DNA of 35,835 nucleotides from Halovibrio salipaludis (lineage in GTDB: Bacteria > Pseudomonadota > Gammaproteobacteria > Pseudomonadales > Oleiphilaceae): the NCBI RefSeq assembly GCF_002286965.1, contig NZ_NSKD01000013.1:1-35835 (forward strand), read 5' to 3'. Positions 19,150-27,321 of the stretch are shown piece after piece. The notes under the pieces are model-generated. The model searched no databases. It was not told where the DNA came from and saw only the letters and a list, made by a program, of their open reading frames with translations. How positions within the stretch are numbered: the stretch's first letter is position 1; each line of letters opens with the position of its first letter. The position numbers and the translations under genes are program-made.

Positions 19150-20097
19150 GTGAGAGTGCCCTTCGGAATTTCACGAGCAGCGCAGACGGTCAACTTGCTG
19201 GCACTCCGATCCCTCCGACATCCGTTCGCGAAACGTCACTCTTCACTCCGCGTGGGGCTGGAGCTGTCGGATGATGCGATCCACTGGGCCTGCATGCAGG
19301 CGGACGGTTCGGTCCAGAGCGGCTCCGCAGACGCTGGGCAGACACTGGAATCCCTGGTGAATGAACAGGGGTTGGGCGGTGCCCGGGCCCGGGTGGTTCT
19401 GGGGCCGGATCAGTATCAGATCTTCCAGGCAGAGCGCCCCAATGTTGAGCCTGGCGAGCTGGCGGACGCCGTTCGCTGGAAGCTCGGGGATCTGCTCGAT
19501 TATCCCGCCAGTGAAGCCGTTATTGATACCTTTCCTTTTCCCGAGGACGCCTCACGGGACCGTGGTGCGTTGATCAACGCTGTCTGCGCCCACCAGGACC
19601 GGATACGTACCATCGTGGACAGCGTCCATGAGGCGGGTCTCGAGCTTGAATGCATTGATATCGCGGAGCTCGCGCTGCGCAACCTGTTGGCCCGTGCCGA
19701 CCCGGAGGGGCGCGGCGCGGCCCTGGTGCATCTGGGACGGCAGAGTGGCCACGTGATCTTCTGCCGGGGCGAGGTGCTCTACATGGCACGGCGCCTGGAT
19801 GTCTCCCAGGCCCAGCTGCGGGACGCCACCACCCAGGAGCAGACGGTCCAGGACCTGGCGCTGGAGATCCAGCGGTCGCTGGATTATTACGAAAGTCAGC
19901 TGCGCCAGATTCCCCCCTCCCGTGTCCAGCTGGCAGGCCACCCGGAAGCGCTGCCGCTTGCCGGGATGCTCAATTCCGAGGTGACCGCTGAAGTGGTGGA
20001 TCTGGATTGGAGTGCCATGCTCTCAGGCGTGACGCCCGCACCCGGAACCGGGCTTGCTGTCGCCACGCTGCTGGCGGATGACGAGGGAGCGAGATGA
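19150..20097 (+). CDS. mshI: MSHA biogenesis protein MshI (PilM-like)
   Basis: Up to 315 residues. The start is uncertain: GTG at 19150 or 19156, or TTG at 19195, all with poor ribosome-binding sites; conserved sequence begins near residue 34 (LRVGLELSDDAIHWACMQAD). The protein has the actin-like PilM fold pattern, e.g. ELADAVRWKLGDLLDYPASE, AALVHLGRQSGHVIF and the later QDLALEIQRSLDYYESQLRQ typical of MshI. In the type IV pilus machine this cytoplasmic protein binds the N-terminus of the PilN-like partner, here encoded by the next gene, whose ATG overlaps this stop by four bases. Identification rests on fold pattern and gene order. Confidence 0.88.
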   Translation: MRVPFGISRAAQTVNLLALRSLRHPFAKRHSSLRVGLELSDDAIHWACMQADGSVQSGSADAGQTLESLVNEQGLGGARARVVLGPDQYQIFQAERPNVEPGELADAVRWKLGDLLDYPASEAVIDTFPFPEDASRDRGALINAVCAHQDRIRTIVDSVHEAGLELECIDIAELALRNLLARADPEGRGAALVHLGRQSGHVIFCRGEVLYMARRLDVSQAQLRDATTQEQTVQDLALEIQRSLDYYESQLRQIPPSRVQLAGHPEALPLAGMLNSEVTAEVVDLDWSAMLSGVTPAPGTGLAVATLLADDEGAR

Positions 20098-20705
20098 AGC
20101 AGTCCGTCAACCTGTACACAGAGGCCTTTCAGCCCTCAAGGGAGTGGCTGACCCTGGGCCGGGTGCTCAGCCTGGCTGCCGTTGTGCTGCTGGTGGTTGC
20201 CGGCATCGGGGGCGCTCTCCGGTATCAGCTGGCCGGGGCTGAAGCCCGGCTGGCGGAGATTGAAGCCCGGGAAGCGGAAAAGCAGCAGTCGGTGGAGACG
20301 CTCCAGAAACAGGTGGCCGACCGTAAGAAGGATCCGGCCCTGGAAGAGCAGGTCACACGACTGGAGCAGCGGGTCCGGGATCGCCGCCGCCTGGTCGAGC
20401 GCGCGGATTCGGTGGCAAAGGCGAGCAGCGAGGGCTTCACACCCTATCTGGAAGGGCTGGCACGCCAGACACTCGACGGGCTCTGGCTCACACGGATCCG
20501 GGTGGACCTGATGCGTGATCGTCTGGGGCTGTCAGGTCGTACCACGGATGGCCAGAACGTGCCTGAATATCTGCAGCGATTGCAGAAAGAATCCGTGTTC
20601 GAAGGGCGCCGTTTTGCCCGCTTTGGCATTGAACGCCCGGAGGACGGTGGGCCGCTGAGCTTTGATGTGGCTTCAACCCGCGAATCAGCGGAGGAAGACG
20701 AATGA
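20094..20705 (+). CDS. mshI2: MSHA biogenesis protein MshI2 (PilN-like)
   Basis: 203 residues. A short cytoplasmic N-terminus (MKQSVNLYTEAFQPSREWL), as PilN proteins use to bind PilM, is followed by one membrane helix at about residues 24-46 and a long charged coiled coil (about 48-110: EARLAEIEAREAEKQQSVET, QVTRLEQRVRDRRRLVERAD). The C-terminal part (DGLWLTRIRVDLMRDRLGLS, ESVFEGRRFARFGIERPEDG) matches the ferredoxin-like PilN domain. It overlaps mshI and mshJ by four bases each. Together with MshI and MshJ it should form the inner-membrane alignment complex. Confidence 0.83.
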   Translation: MKQSVNLYTEAFQPSREWLTLGRVLSLAAVVLLVVAGIGGALRYQLAGAEARLAEIEAREAEKQQSVETLQKQVADRKKDPALEEQVTRLEQRVRDRRRLVERADSVAKASSEGFTPYLEGLARQTLDGLWLTRIRVDLMRDRLGLSGRTTDGQNVPEYLQRLQKESVFEGRRFARFGIERPEDGGPLSFDVASTRESAEEDE

Positions 20706-21379
20706 AGGACCGTCTCCAGCAGCGCTGGCAGACGCTCGCGGATGCCTTCCTGGCGCGGGCGCGCCGTGAACGGGTGCTGATGCTGGTAGCCGCGTCGGCG
20801 CTGGTGGCCCTGGGAGCCTGGCAGTTGCTGGTGACACCGGTTCTGGAGGCCCGGAGCCAGGTGGCGGAGCGCATTGCCAGTACGCAGGAGTCGCTGGAGG
20901 GGCTTACCGCGCAGGAGGAAACGCTTCTGCGCGAGCTGGAAAAGGATCCCAACGAACCATTGCGCGAACGTATCAGCCAGCTCCAGCAGCGCCTTGACCG
21001 TTACGATCAGCAGCTCGAGGAGCTGACCACCGGCCTGATCAGCCCGCCGGAAATGGTGACACTGTTGCGTCGTATGCTCGCCCGGCATGACGGAGTGGCA
21101 CTGGAGAGTGTCTCCCACAGGGCCCCCCAGCCGGTTGCGGTGGAAGGCCAGGATGACGGCGCGAACAGTGAACAGGAAGCCAGCCTCTATGCCCACCCGG
21201 TGGAAGTCACCGTCAGCGGTGGTTTCCATGATGTGCTGGCGTATCTGCGGGATCTTGAAGGCCTGGATGAGCGCCTGGGGTGGCGGTCAATGGACTACCA
21301 GACACAGGACTGGCCGGGGGCGCGGGTACGGATCCGGTTGCACACACTGAGCCTGCACAGGGAGTGGTTGGGTGTCTGA
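20702..21379 (+). CDS. mshJ: MSHA biogenesis protein MshJ (PilO-like)
   Basis: 225 residues with one membrane helix at about residues 24-42 (VLMLVAASALVALGAWQLLV), then a coiled coil to about residue 108 (EARSQVAERIASTQESLEGL to YDQQLEELTTGLI) and a periplasmic domain. The segment ISPPEMVTLLRRMLARHDGV and GFHDVLAYLRDLEGLDERLG fit MshJ/PilO, which pairs with the PilN-like protein. Start ATGA overlaps the preceding stop. The linker SVSHRAPQPVAVEGQDDGAN looks less conserved. Confidence 0.85.
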   Translation: MKDRLQQRWQTLADAFLARARRERVLMLVAASALVALGAWQLLVTPVLEARSQVAERIASTQESLEGLTAQEETLLRELEKDPNEPLRERISQLQQRLDRYDQQLEELTTGLISPPEMVTLLRRMLARHDGVALESVSHRAPQPVAVEGQDDGANSEQEASLYAHPVEVTVSGGFHDVLAYLRDLEGLDERLGWRSMDYQTQDWPGARVRIRLHTLSLHREWLGV

Positions 21380-21710
21380 GCGCCTTGTGAGTGGCATCAT
21401 TGCTGGGCTGCTGATTCTGGTACCGCTGACCTGCGGGGCCAGCAGCGGGGCGTCACTGCCGGACCCGACGCGGCCGACCTCGGTATCGACACAGGAAAGC
21501 AGCGTCTCGCCGGCACGCCGCTTCCAGCTGGACTCAATCCTGGTGGGGGATCAGCGCCGGCGGGCGGTCATCAACGGGATCAGCCTTGCCAAGGGCGGTC
21601 AGCTTGGGGATGCCACCCTTGTCCGGATCGGTACGGATCGTGTGCTGATTGAAATTGGCGGACAGCAGTACACTCTTGAACTCGACAGCGCGCCGTCGAT
21701 CCGGCGCTAG
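21372..21710 (+). CDS. mshK: MSHA biogenesis protein MshK (PilP-like)
   Basis: 112 residues starting at a GTG (21372) inside the end of mshJ, with AGGGAG 8 bases upstream. A signal peptide is visible (MSERLVSGIIAGLLILVPLT, cleavage probably after CGA or ASS). It is followed by the MshK/PilP-type motif LPDPTRPTS and a small beta domain (FQLDSILVGDQRRRAVINGI, GTDRVLIEIGGQQYTLEL). PilP-like proteins link the alignment complex to the secretin, and the secretin gene follows directly. There is no lipobox, unlike classical PilP. Confidence 0.85.
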   Translation: MSERLVSGIIAGLLILVPLTCGASSGASLPDPTRPTSVSTQESSVSPARRFQLDSILVGDQRRRAVINGISLAKGGQLGDATLVRIGTDRVLIEIGGQQYTLELDSAPSIRR

Positions 21711-21726
21711 CAGCAGGTTAACCGTT

Positions 21727-23415
21727 ATGCGAGAGCATTCTGTCCCATTTCTGATTCCAGCTGTGCTCAGCCTGCTTCTGGCCGGCTGTGCCGGGAATCC
21801 GCTGATGCAGACCCAGCAGGCAAGCTCCACGGAAACCACGGAGCGGATCGAAGAAGAGCTGGAGAAAGCTGAGTCCGAGAGCGGTGATACCGAGGTTGCC
21901 CAGGCGCCTGATGAGGTCACGGGCGCCCTGATGCCGGACTTCTCCGGAGGAGACGGTACCGGCTCCGGTGGGGAGGAGCGTTTCAACGTCAATGCCCAGG
22001 GTCTGGCCGCATCCACCTTCTTCCGGAGTCTGGTCGACGGCACGCCCTACAACGTGGTGGTGGACCCGGCGGTGGAGGGCAACATCACCCTGGACCTGAC
22101 ACAGGTGACCCTTGAAGAGGTCATGGAGGTTGTTTCGGATCTCTATGGCTATGAGATCAACCGCGAGGGCCGCATCTACCGGGTGCGCCCGGCCGGGCTC
22201 CGGACCCGCGTCTTCCAGGTGGACTATCTGGACATTCAGCGCAGTGGCAATTCCGAAACCCAGGTGCGGTCGGGGCAGGTCACCGATTCGGGTAATGGCA
22301 ATTCAGGCGCCAGCTCGGATGACGGCAACAGCAGTTCCGGCAACGGTCCCGTGGTGGGCACCCGTATCACCACGACTTCCGAATCGCGCTTCTGGGCGGA
22401 TCTCAGGGAATCCCTGAACCTGATGGTTGGGTCTGACAACGGCCAGCGTGTCATCACCAACCCGGGGTCTGGCGTGGTTGTGGTCCATGCCCGGCAGGAC
22501 AAGCTGAAGGTGGTTGAGGATTACCTCCGACGGATGCAGCTGATCTCCAAGCGCCAGGTGATCCTGGAAGCCCGGATTCTTGAGGTGGAGCTCAATGAGA
22601 GCTTTCAACAGGGCATCAACTGGAACGCTGTGGATCAGATGGGTACCGGCAACAGCCTTCAGGGCAGTCTGAGCAGCATTGCAACCAACACCCAGGGGGG
22701 AGGCGCATTTTCCGCGGCACTTGAGGTGAATAACTTCAACAGCCTGATCCAGCTCCTGGGCAGTCAGGGCAATGTTCAGGTGCTGTCCAGCCCGAGGATC
22801 TCCACGGTTAATAACGAGAAAGCCGTGATCAAGGTGGGCAGTGATGAATTCTTCGTGACTGACCTCGACTTTGATGATGACACCACCGCGGCGGCGGGCA
22901 CCTCCCGTTCAACATCGGTTGACCTGACACCGTTCTTCTCCGGTATCTCACTGGACGTTACGCCCCAGATCAGCGACGAGGATGTGGTGACCCTGCATGT
23001 TCACCCCTCGGTCAGCGAAGTGGAGGATCAGGAAAAGCTCATCACCATCGGCGACGAGGACGTGACGCTGCCACTGGCTCTGAGCACGGTACGTGAGACT
23101 GACAGCGTGGTGCGGGCACGAAGCGGGCAGATCGTGGTCATCGGAGGTCTGATCCAGGATCGGACCGAGGAGACAACCTCAGCGGTGCCCTTTTTCAGTG
23201 AGATCCCGGTCATCGGTGAACTGTTCAAACAACGCAGCTATGAGTCCCGGAAAAGCGAACTGGTGATTCTGCTCAAGCCCATGATCGCCAACGTGGATCG
23301 ATACGCAGAGGACGTGGAGGACAGCCAGCAGCGCATCCGGGACTTGCGCCGGATCATGGAATCCACCGAGTCCCCGAAGCCAGAGCCGGCAGCGGGCGCG
23401 GCGCAAGAGAGGTAG
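21727..23415 (+). CDS. mshL: MSHA outer-membrane secretin MshL (lipoprotein)
   Basis: 562 residues from the ATG at 21727. This start gives a lipoprotein signal with the lipobox LLAG-C at residue 21; the longer frame overlapping mshK lacks it. A low-complexity acidic spacer (residues 28-85) precedes the secretin N-domains (RFNVNAQGLAASTFFRSLVD, GNITLDLTQVTLEEVMEVVS). The secretin core has QVLSSPRISTVNNEKAVIKV and the family-typical VVIGGLIQDRTEETTSAVPF with FFSEIPVIGELFKQRS. A Gly/Ser/Asn-rich loop (SGNGNSGASSDDGNSSSGNG) lies between the N-domains. It forms the pore through which the pilus leaves the cell. Confidence 0.95.
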   Translation: MREHSVPFLIPAVLSLLLAGCAGNPLMQTQQASSTETTERIEEELEKAESESGDTEVAQAPDEVTGALMPDFSGGDGTGSGGEERFNVNAQGLAASTFFRSLVDGTPYNVVVDPAVEGNITLDLTQVTLEEVMEVVSDLYGYEINREGRIYRVRPAGLRTRVFQVDYLDIQRSGNSETQVRSGQVTDSGNGNSGASSDDGNSSSGNGPVVGTRITTTSESRFWADLRESLNLMVGSDNGQRVITNPGSGVVVVHARQDKLKVVEDYLRRMQLISKRQVILEARILEVELNESFQQGINWNAVDQMGTGNSLQGSLSSIATNTQGGGAFSAALEVNNFNSLIQLLGSQGNVQVLSSPRISTVNNEKAVIKVGSDEFFVTDLDFDDDTTAAAGTSRSTSVDLTPFFSGISLDVTPQISDEDVVTLHVHPSVSEVEDQEKLITIGDEDVTLPLALSTVRETDSVVRARSGQIVVIGGLIQDRTEETTSAVPFFSEIPVIGELFKQRSYESRKSELVILLKPMIANVDRYAEDVEDSQQRIRDLRRIMESTESPKPEPAAGAAQER

Positions 23416-23416
23416 C

Positions 23417-24259
23417 ATGTACGAGGCATTTTTCGGCCTTCGGGATGCCCCTTTTTCACTGACGCCCAATACGCGTTACTTCCTGCGTGCGCCCAGTCAC
23501 GGGCAGGCGCTGGAACTGCTGTTGGTGGCCCTGCGCCAGAAGGAGGGCTTCATCAAGGTGTCCGGGGAAGTCGGGACCGGTAAGACGCTGCTGTGCCGCC
23601 TCCTGCTCAATGCCCTGGAAGGAAAGCTTACAACGGCCTACATTCCCAACCCCCAGCTCGGGCCCACAGAGCTCTTTGAGGCCATTGCTGATGAGCTCGG
23701 GGTGACGCTGGATGATCCCAGCAATACCCACAGGGCCCTTTCAGCGTTGCAGCAATACCTGATTGATAACGCTGCATCTTCCGGAGCCGCGGTTCTGGTG
23801 ATCGATGAAGCCCAGTCCATGCCTGTGGAAACCCTCGAAACGCTGCGTTTGCTGACCAACCTGGAAACCGAGAGCCGTAAGCTCCTCCAGGTGGTTCTGT
23901 TCGGGCAGCCGGAGCTGGATGAACTGCTGGCACGGCCGGATCTGCGCCAGCTGAGCCAGCGCATCACCTTTCAGCACCGACTGGAGACGCTGTCTCCGGA
24001 AACGGTGGCGGACTATCTGCAGCACAGGCTCGCCAAAGCTGGATGGAACGGTGGACGACTCTTCCAGCCCAGGGCAGTACGCCTGATCAGCCGCGCCTCG
24101 GGCGGAACCCCCAGGTTGATCAATATCCTCGCCCATAAAGCACTGATTGCCGCCTATGGGCGTGGTGAACGGGAGATCACCAGCCGGCACGTGCGCCAGG
24201 CGATCCGGGATACGGACAGCGTTGTGCGCCGTCCTGGTGTACTGGGAGGGCTGATATGA
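23417..24259 (+). CDS. mshM: MSHA biogenesis ATPase MshM (ExeA-like)
   Basis: 280 residues. An AAA+ ATPase of the ExeA/GspA type, beginning MYEAFFGLRDAPFSLTPNTR, the family signature. Walker A is GEVGTGKT (residues 50-57), Walker B VLVIDEAQ (126-133), and the sensor region has LLQVVLFGQPELDELLARPD and LSQRITFQHRLETLSPETVA. Unlike ExeA it has no C-terminal peptidoglycan-binding region, as usual for MshM. ExeA-type proteins help to place the secretin in the cell wall; for MshM this is inference. The ATG lies one base after the mshL stop. Confidence 0.93.
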   Translation: MYEAFFGLRDAPFSLTPNTRYFLRAPSHGQALELLLVALRQKEGFIKVSGEVGTGKTLLCRLLLNALEGKLTTAYIPNPQLGPTELFEAIADELGVTLDDPSNTHRALSALQQYLIDNAASSGAAVLVIDEAQSMPVETLETLRLLTNLETESRKLLQVVLFGQPELDELLARPDLRQLSQRITFQHRLETLSPETVADYLQHRLAKAGWNGGRLFQPRAVRLISRASGGTPRLINILAHKALIAAYGRGEREITSRHVRQAIRDTDSVVRRPGVLGGLI

Positions 24260-25410
24260 GCCTGCTCAACGACGCCCTGCGGGATCTCGAGAAACGCGAA
24301 GGCACGGATGGTGGTAACAGGGACTCGATTCCGGCCGGGCTGAGCGCCACCAGCTACCGGACGCCATCCCACTGGCGCTGGATTCTGGGAGGATCCGCAT
24401 TGCTGTTGGCATTACTGGCTTCTGCCGGGTTCTGGTGGCTGGGCTCAGGTGAGCCAGGGTCGGGCGGGAAGGGGGCTGCCCCGGCCCTGAACAATGAGCC
24501 GGTGCCTGTGATCCGTACCGCGACACTGGATCGTGGGAAAGGTCAGCAGAGGGCGGACTCGGGGACCGTGGAGCGCAGCACGTCTGAGCCGGCGGAGAGC
24601 ACTGATGAAGGGAGCACTTCCGGCGAGCCCTCTGAGAGTGTCAGGAAGGTAAAGCCTGCCAGGGACCCGGAGCCTGAGTCTGATCCCGAGCCCGAGCCCA
24701 AAGCAGACCCGGAAAACACAGGGGTCGCGGAACAGGCGCCTGAGTCACCAACCGCAGCTGAGCCTGAAGAGCCCACCTCCAGCGATGAATCTGCCAATCA
24801 GTCCCCGTCGGAACCGGCAGCCGCCAGCGTGCGCGAACTGACGCCTGCGGAAAAAGACCGTCGCCTCTCCAGGGAACTGGAGGCATTGCTTGCGGATGGT
24901 CGTGTCACACAGGCCGGGGAGCGCCTGAGCCAGCGGGCATTGCTGGATTCCGACGCGCCTCGCTCCCGGGCGGTGATGGCCCGGCATGCCCTGGAGCGAG
25001 GGGAGCCGGCCGCCGCGCTGCAGTGGCTGCCGGAGCAGGCCGTGGCCCTGTATCCGGAGCTGCGGCTGCTCAGGGCGCGTGTGGCGCTGGAGCGCTCGGG
25101 CAGAGCCAGCGCCCTGCAGTGGCTGGAGTCCGAGCCACCGGGGCCGGGCACCATGCCGGCCTATCACACCATGATGGCTGCGCTCTATCAGCAGACCGGA
25201 GACCATCAGGCGGCCGCCGAGCAGTGGGCGGCGTTGATTGAGACCGATGACGGCAATGCCCGCTGGTGGGCGGGTCTGGGCATAGCCATGGAAAGCCGCG
25301 GGCGGGATGAGCAGGCCAGGGCCGCCTATACCCGTGCGCTGTCACTGCCGGAGCTGGCGCCAGAACTGCGCCGGTACATCGAACAACGGCTCGCCGCGGA
25401 GCAGGGGTAG
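24256..25410 (+). CDS. mshN: MSHA biogenesis protein MshN (membrane-anchored TPR protein)
   Basis: 384 residues. The N-terminus MSLLNDALRDLEKRE is the conserved MshN/GspB-like start. A membrane helix lies at about residues 42-62. Then follows a long Pro/Glu/Ser-rich spacer (about 65-190, with EPESDPEPEPKADPE). The C-terminal 190 residues are helical with TPR-like repeats (EALLADGRVTQAGERLSQRA, MMAALYQQTGDHQAAAEQWA, GIAMESRGRDEQARAAYTRA). In related loci MshM and MshN are encoded together and may act as an ExeA/ExeB-like pair. ATGA overlap with mshM. Confidence 0.9.
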   Translation: MSLLNDALRDLEKREGTDGGNRDSIPAGLSATSYRTPSHWRWILGGSALLLALLASAGFWWLGSGEPGSGGKGAAPALNNEPVPVIRTATLDRGKGQQRADSGTVERSTSEPAESTDEGSTSGEPSESVRKVKPARDPEPESDPEPEPKADPENTGVAEQAPESPTAAEPEEPTSSDESANQSPSEPAAASVRELTPAEKDRRLSRELEALLADGRVTQAGERLSQRALLDSDAPRSRAVMARHALERGEPAAALQWLPEQAVALYPELRLLRARVALERSGRASALQWLESEPPGPGTMPAYHTMMAALYQQTGDHQAAAEQWAALIETDDGNARWWAGLGIAMESRGRDEQARAAYTRALSLPELAPELRRYIEQRLAAEQG

Positions 25411-25414
25411 AGGT

Positions 25415-27319
25415 ATGTCGGAAACACGCCGCAAGGTCCGCATTGGCGATCTTCTCGTTGAGAACAGCGTCATCACCGAGGAACAGCTCCAGACCGCCCT
25501 GGGTGAGCAGAAGCGCACAGGCCGCAAGCTTGGCAAGACGCTCACGGATCTGGGCTATCTGGATGAGGACCAGCTGCTGAACTTTCTCTCCCAGCAGCTC
25601 GACATTCCCTTCGTTCAGCTCCGCCACTACAACTTCGATCATGAGCTGGTGAAGAAGCTTCCGGAGGCCCAGGCCCGGCGCTTCCGGGCCATTGTGCTGG
25701 CCGAACGCAACGGTGAGCTGCTGGTGGGCATGGCGGACCCCATGGACATCTTCGCCTACGATGAACTGACCCGGATCCTGGACCAGCCCGTGAAGCAGGC
25801 CGTGGTGCGGGAGAGTGAACTGCTCAACACCCTGGACCTGGTCTACCGCCGCACGGATGAGATCGCCTCCCTGGCCGAGGAGCTGGAGGACGAGATCGGT
25901 GACGAGGCCTTTGACCTGGCCGACCTGGGCAGCGACTCGGATGTGAATGAGGCGCCAGTGGTGCGCCTGCTGCAGACCATTTTCGAGGACGCCATCCAGG
26001 CCCGCAGCTCGGACGTCCACATCGAGCCGGACGAGACCGTGATCCGCATCCGCCAGCGCATCGACGGGGTGCTCCAGGAACAGGTCATGAAGGAGAAGCG
26101 CATCCACTCCGCGCTGGTGCTGCGGCTCAAGCTCATGGCCGGGCTCAACATCTCCGAGAAACGCATGCCCCAGGACGGGCGCTTCAATATCCGCGTCAAG
26201 GGCCGGAGCATCGATGTGCGGGTCTCCACGCTGCCGGTGCAGTACGGTGAGTCCGTGGTCATGCGCCTGCTGGACCAGTCCCAGGGTATCCTGGATCTGG
26301 AAAGCACCGGGATGCCGCCCGGTATCCTCAGGCGGTTCCGCCGCCTTATCCATCGGCCCCACGGCATGATGCTCGTGACCGGGCCCACCGGCTCGGGTAA
26401 GACGACCACTCTCTACGGCGCACTGACCGAGCTGAACCAGGCCCAGGTCAAGATCATCACCGCCGAGGACCCAGTGGAATATCGGCTGCCGCGCATCACC
26501 CAGGTGCAGGTTAAGAGCCAGATCGGGCTGACCTTTGCCTCGGTGCTGCGTTCGGCCCTGCGCCAGGACCCGGACATCATCCTGGTGGGGGAGATGCGCG
26601 ACCAGGAAACCGTCCAGATAGGTCTGCGCGCGGCCATGACCGGCCACATGGTGCTCTCCACCCTGCACACCAACGATGCCGTCAGCAGTGCCATGCGCCT
26701 TCTGGACATGGGCGCGGAACCCTTCCTGGTCTCCAGCTCCATTGCCGGAGTCCTGGCCCAGCGGCTGGTGCGGCGTGTGTGTGAGAACTGCCAGGTTCCC
26801 TACACCCCGACCCACCAGGAAAAGATCTGGATTGACCGGATAAGGGGGGAACGTGGTGACCCGGCGGCGCCCGCGGAAGCGGGGGAGGTGTCGGAGCCTG
26901 CCGAGCCGGTGGTAACGGAAACCGTTGATGGTGACGGTGGGGGAGATGATTCCCTGGAACTGACCCTCTCCGACGAGTTGATGAAGACCGGGGAGACAAC
27001 GCCTGACCATACTGATGGTTCTGGTAGGGATGCTGGGCAGGGCTTTGTTGTGGGCAAGGGGTGTTACCAGTGCAGCAACACCGGCTACCGGGGCCGTATC
27101 GGCGTTTACGAGCTTCTGGAATTCAATGAGGCCATGCTGGATGCGTTGCGCCGGGCGGATTATGCCGGCTTCGAGCGGGCCGCACGGGCCATGCCGGATT
27201 ACGAGAGCCTGGACCACTGCGCCCTGCGATACGCCGAACAGGGGATCACCAGTCTGGATGAGGTCGCCCGGGTCTCCGCCACGCTTGGTGGTGGCACCGC
27301 GGATGAGGCGGGAGACTGA
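25415..27319 (+). CDS. mshE: MSHA pilus extension ATPase MshE with c-di-GMP-binding N-terminus
   Basis: 634 residues from the ATG at 25415 behind AGGGGTAGAGGT; the longer open frame reaches back into mshN. The N-terminal MshEN domain shows the two 24-residue c-di-GMP motifs, residues 9-32 (RIGDLLVENSVITEEQL...) and 38-61 (KLGKTLTDLGYLDEDQL...), joined by a 5-residue spacer; the usual glycine of the first motif is a serine. The GspE-type ATPase core has the Asp box ITAEDPVE, Walker A GPTGSGKT (323-330), Walker B DIILVGEMRD (387-396) and His box STLHTND (415-421). The zinc ligands CENC (456-459) and CYQC (550-553) are 90 residues apart because of an acidic insertion (about 481-545), making the protein longer than usual. 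c-di-GMP control of extension is known for V. cholerae MshE. Confidence 0.97.
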   Translation: MSETRRKVRIGDLLVENSVITEEQLQTALGEQKRTGRKLGKTLTDLGYLDEDQLLNFLSQQLDIPFVQLRHYNFDHELVKKLPEAQARRFRAIVLAERNGELLVGMADPMDIFAYDELTRILDQPVKQAVVRESELLNTLDLVYRRTDEIASLAEELEDEIGDEAFDLADLGSDSDVNEAPVVRLLQTIFEDAIQARSSDVHIEPDETVIRIRQRIDGVLQEQVMKEKRIHSALVLRLKLMAGLNISEKRMPQDGRFNIRVKGRSIDVRVSTLPVQYGESVVMRLLDQSQGILDLESTGMPPGILRRFRRLIHRPHGMMLVTGPTGSGKTTTLYGALTELNQAQVKIITAEDPVEYRLPRITQVQVKSQIGLTFASVLRSALRQDPDIILVGEMRDQETVQIGLRAAMTGHMVLSTLHTNDAVSSAMRLLDMGAEPFLVSSSIAGVLAQRLVRRVCENCQVPYTPTHQEKIWIDRIRGERGDPAAPAEAGEVSEPAEPVVTETVDGDGGGDDSLELTLSDELMKTGETTPDHTDGSGRDAGQGFVVGKGCYQCSNTGYRGRIGVYELLEFNEAMLDALRRADYAGFERAARAMPDYESLDHCALRYAEQGITSLDEVARVSATLGGGTADEAGD

Positions 27320-27321
27320 CC

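Noticed and set aside
21649-21726. Longer start for MshL
   Set aside because: It lies within mshK and would place 26 residues before the lipoprotein signal peptide, which must be N-terminal.
25307-25414. N-terminal extension of MshE in the longest open frame
   Set aside because: It lies wholly inside mshN in another frame, has no family similarity, and an ATG with a good ribosome-binding site stands at 25415.
25070-27217. Long open frame of 715 codons on the minus strand opposite mshE
   Set aside because: It mirrors a high-G+C gene on the other strand, has a His/Gln/Leu-rich composition typical of antisense frames, and no domain that I recognise.
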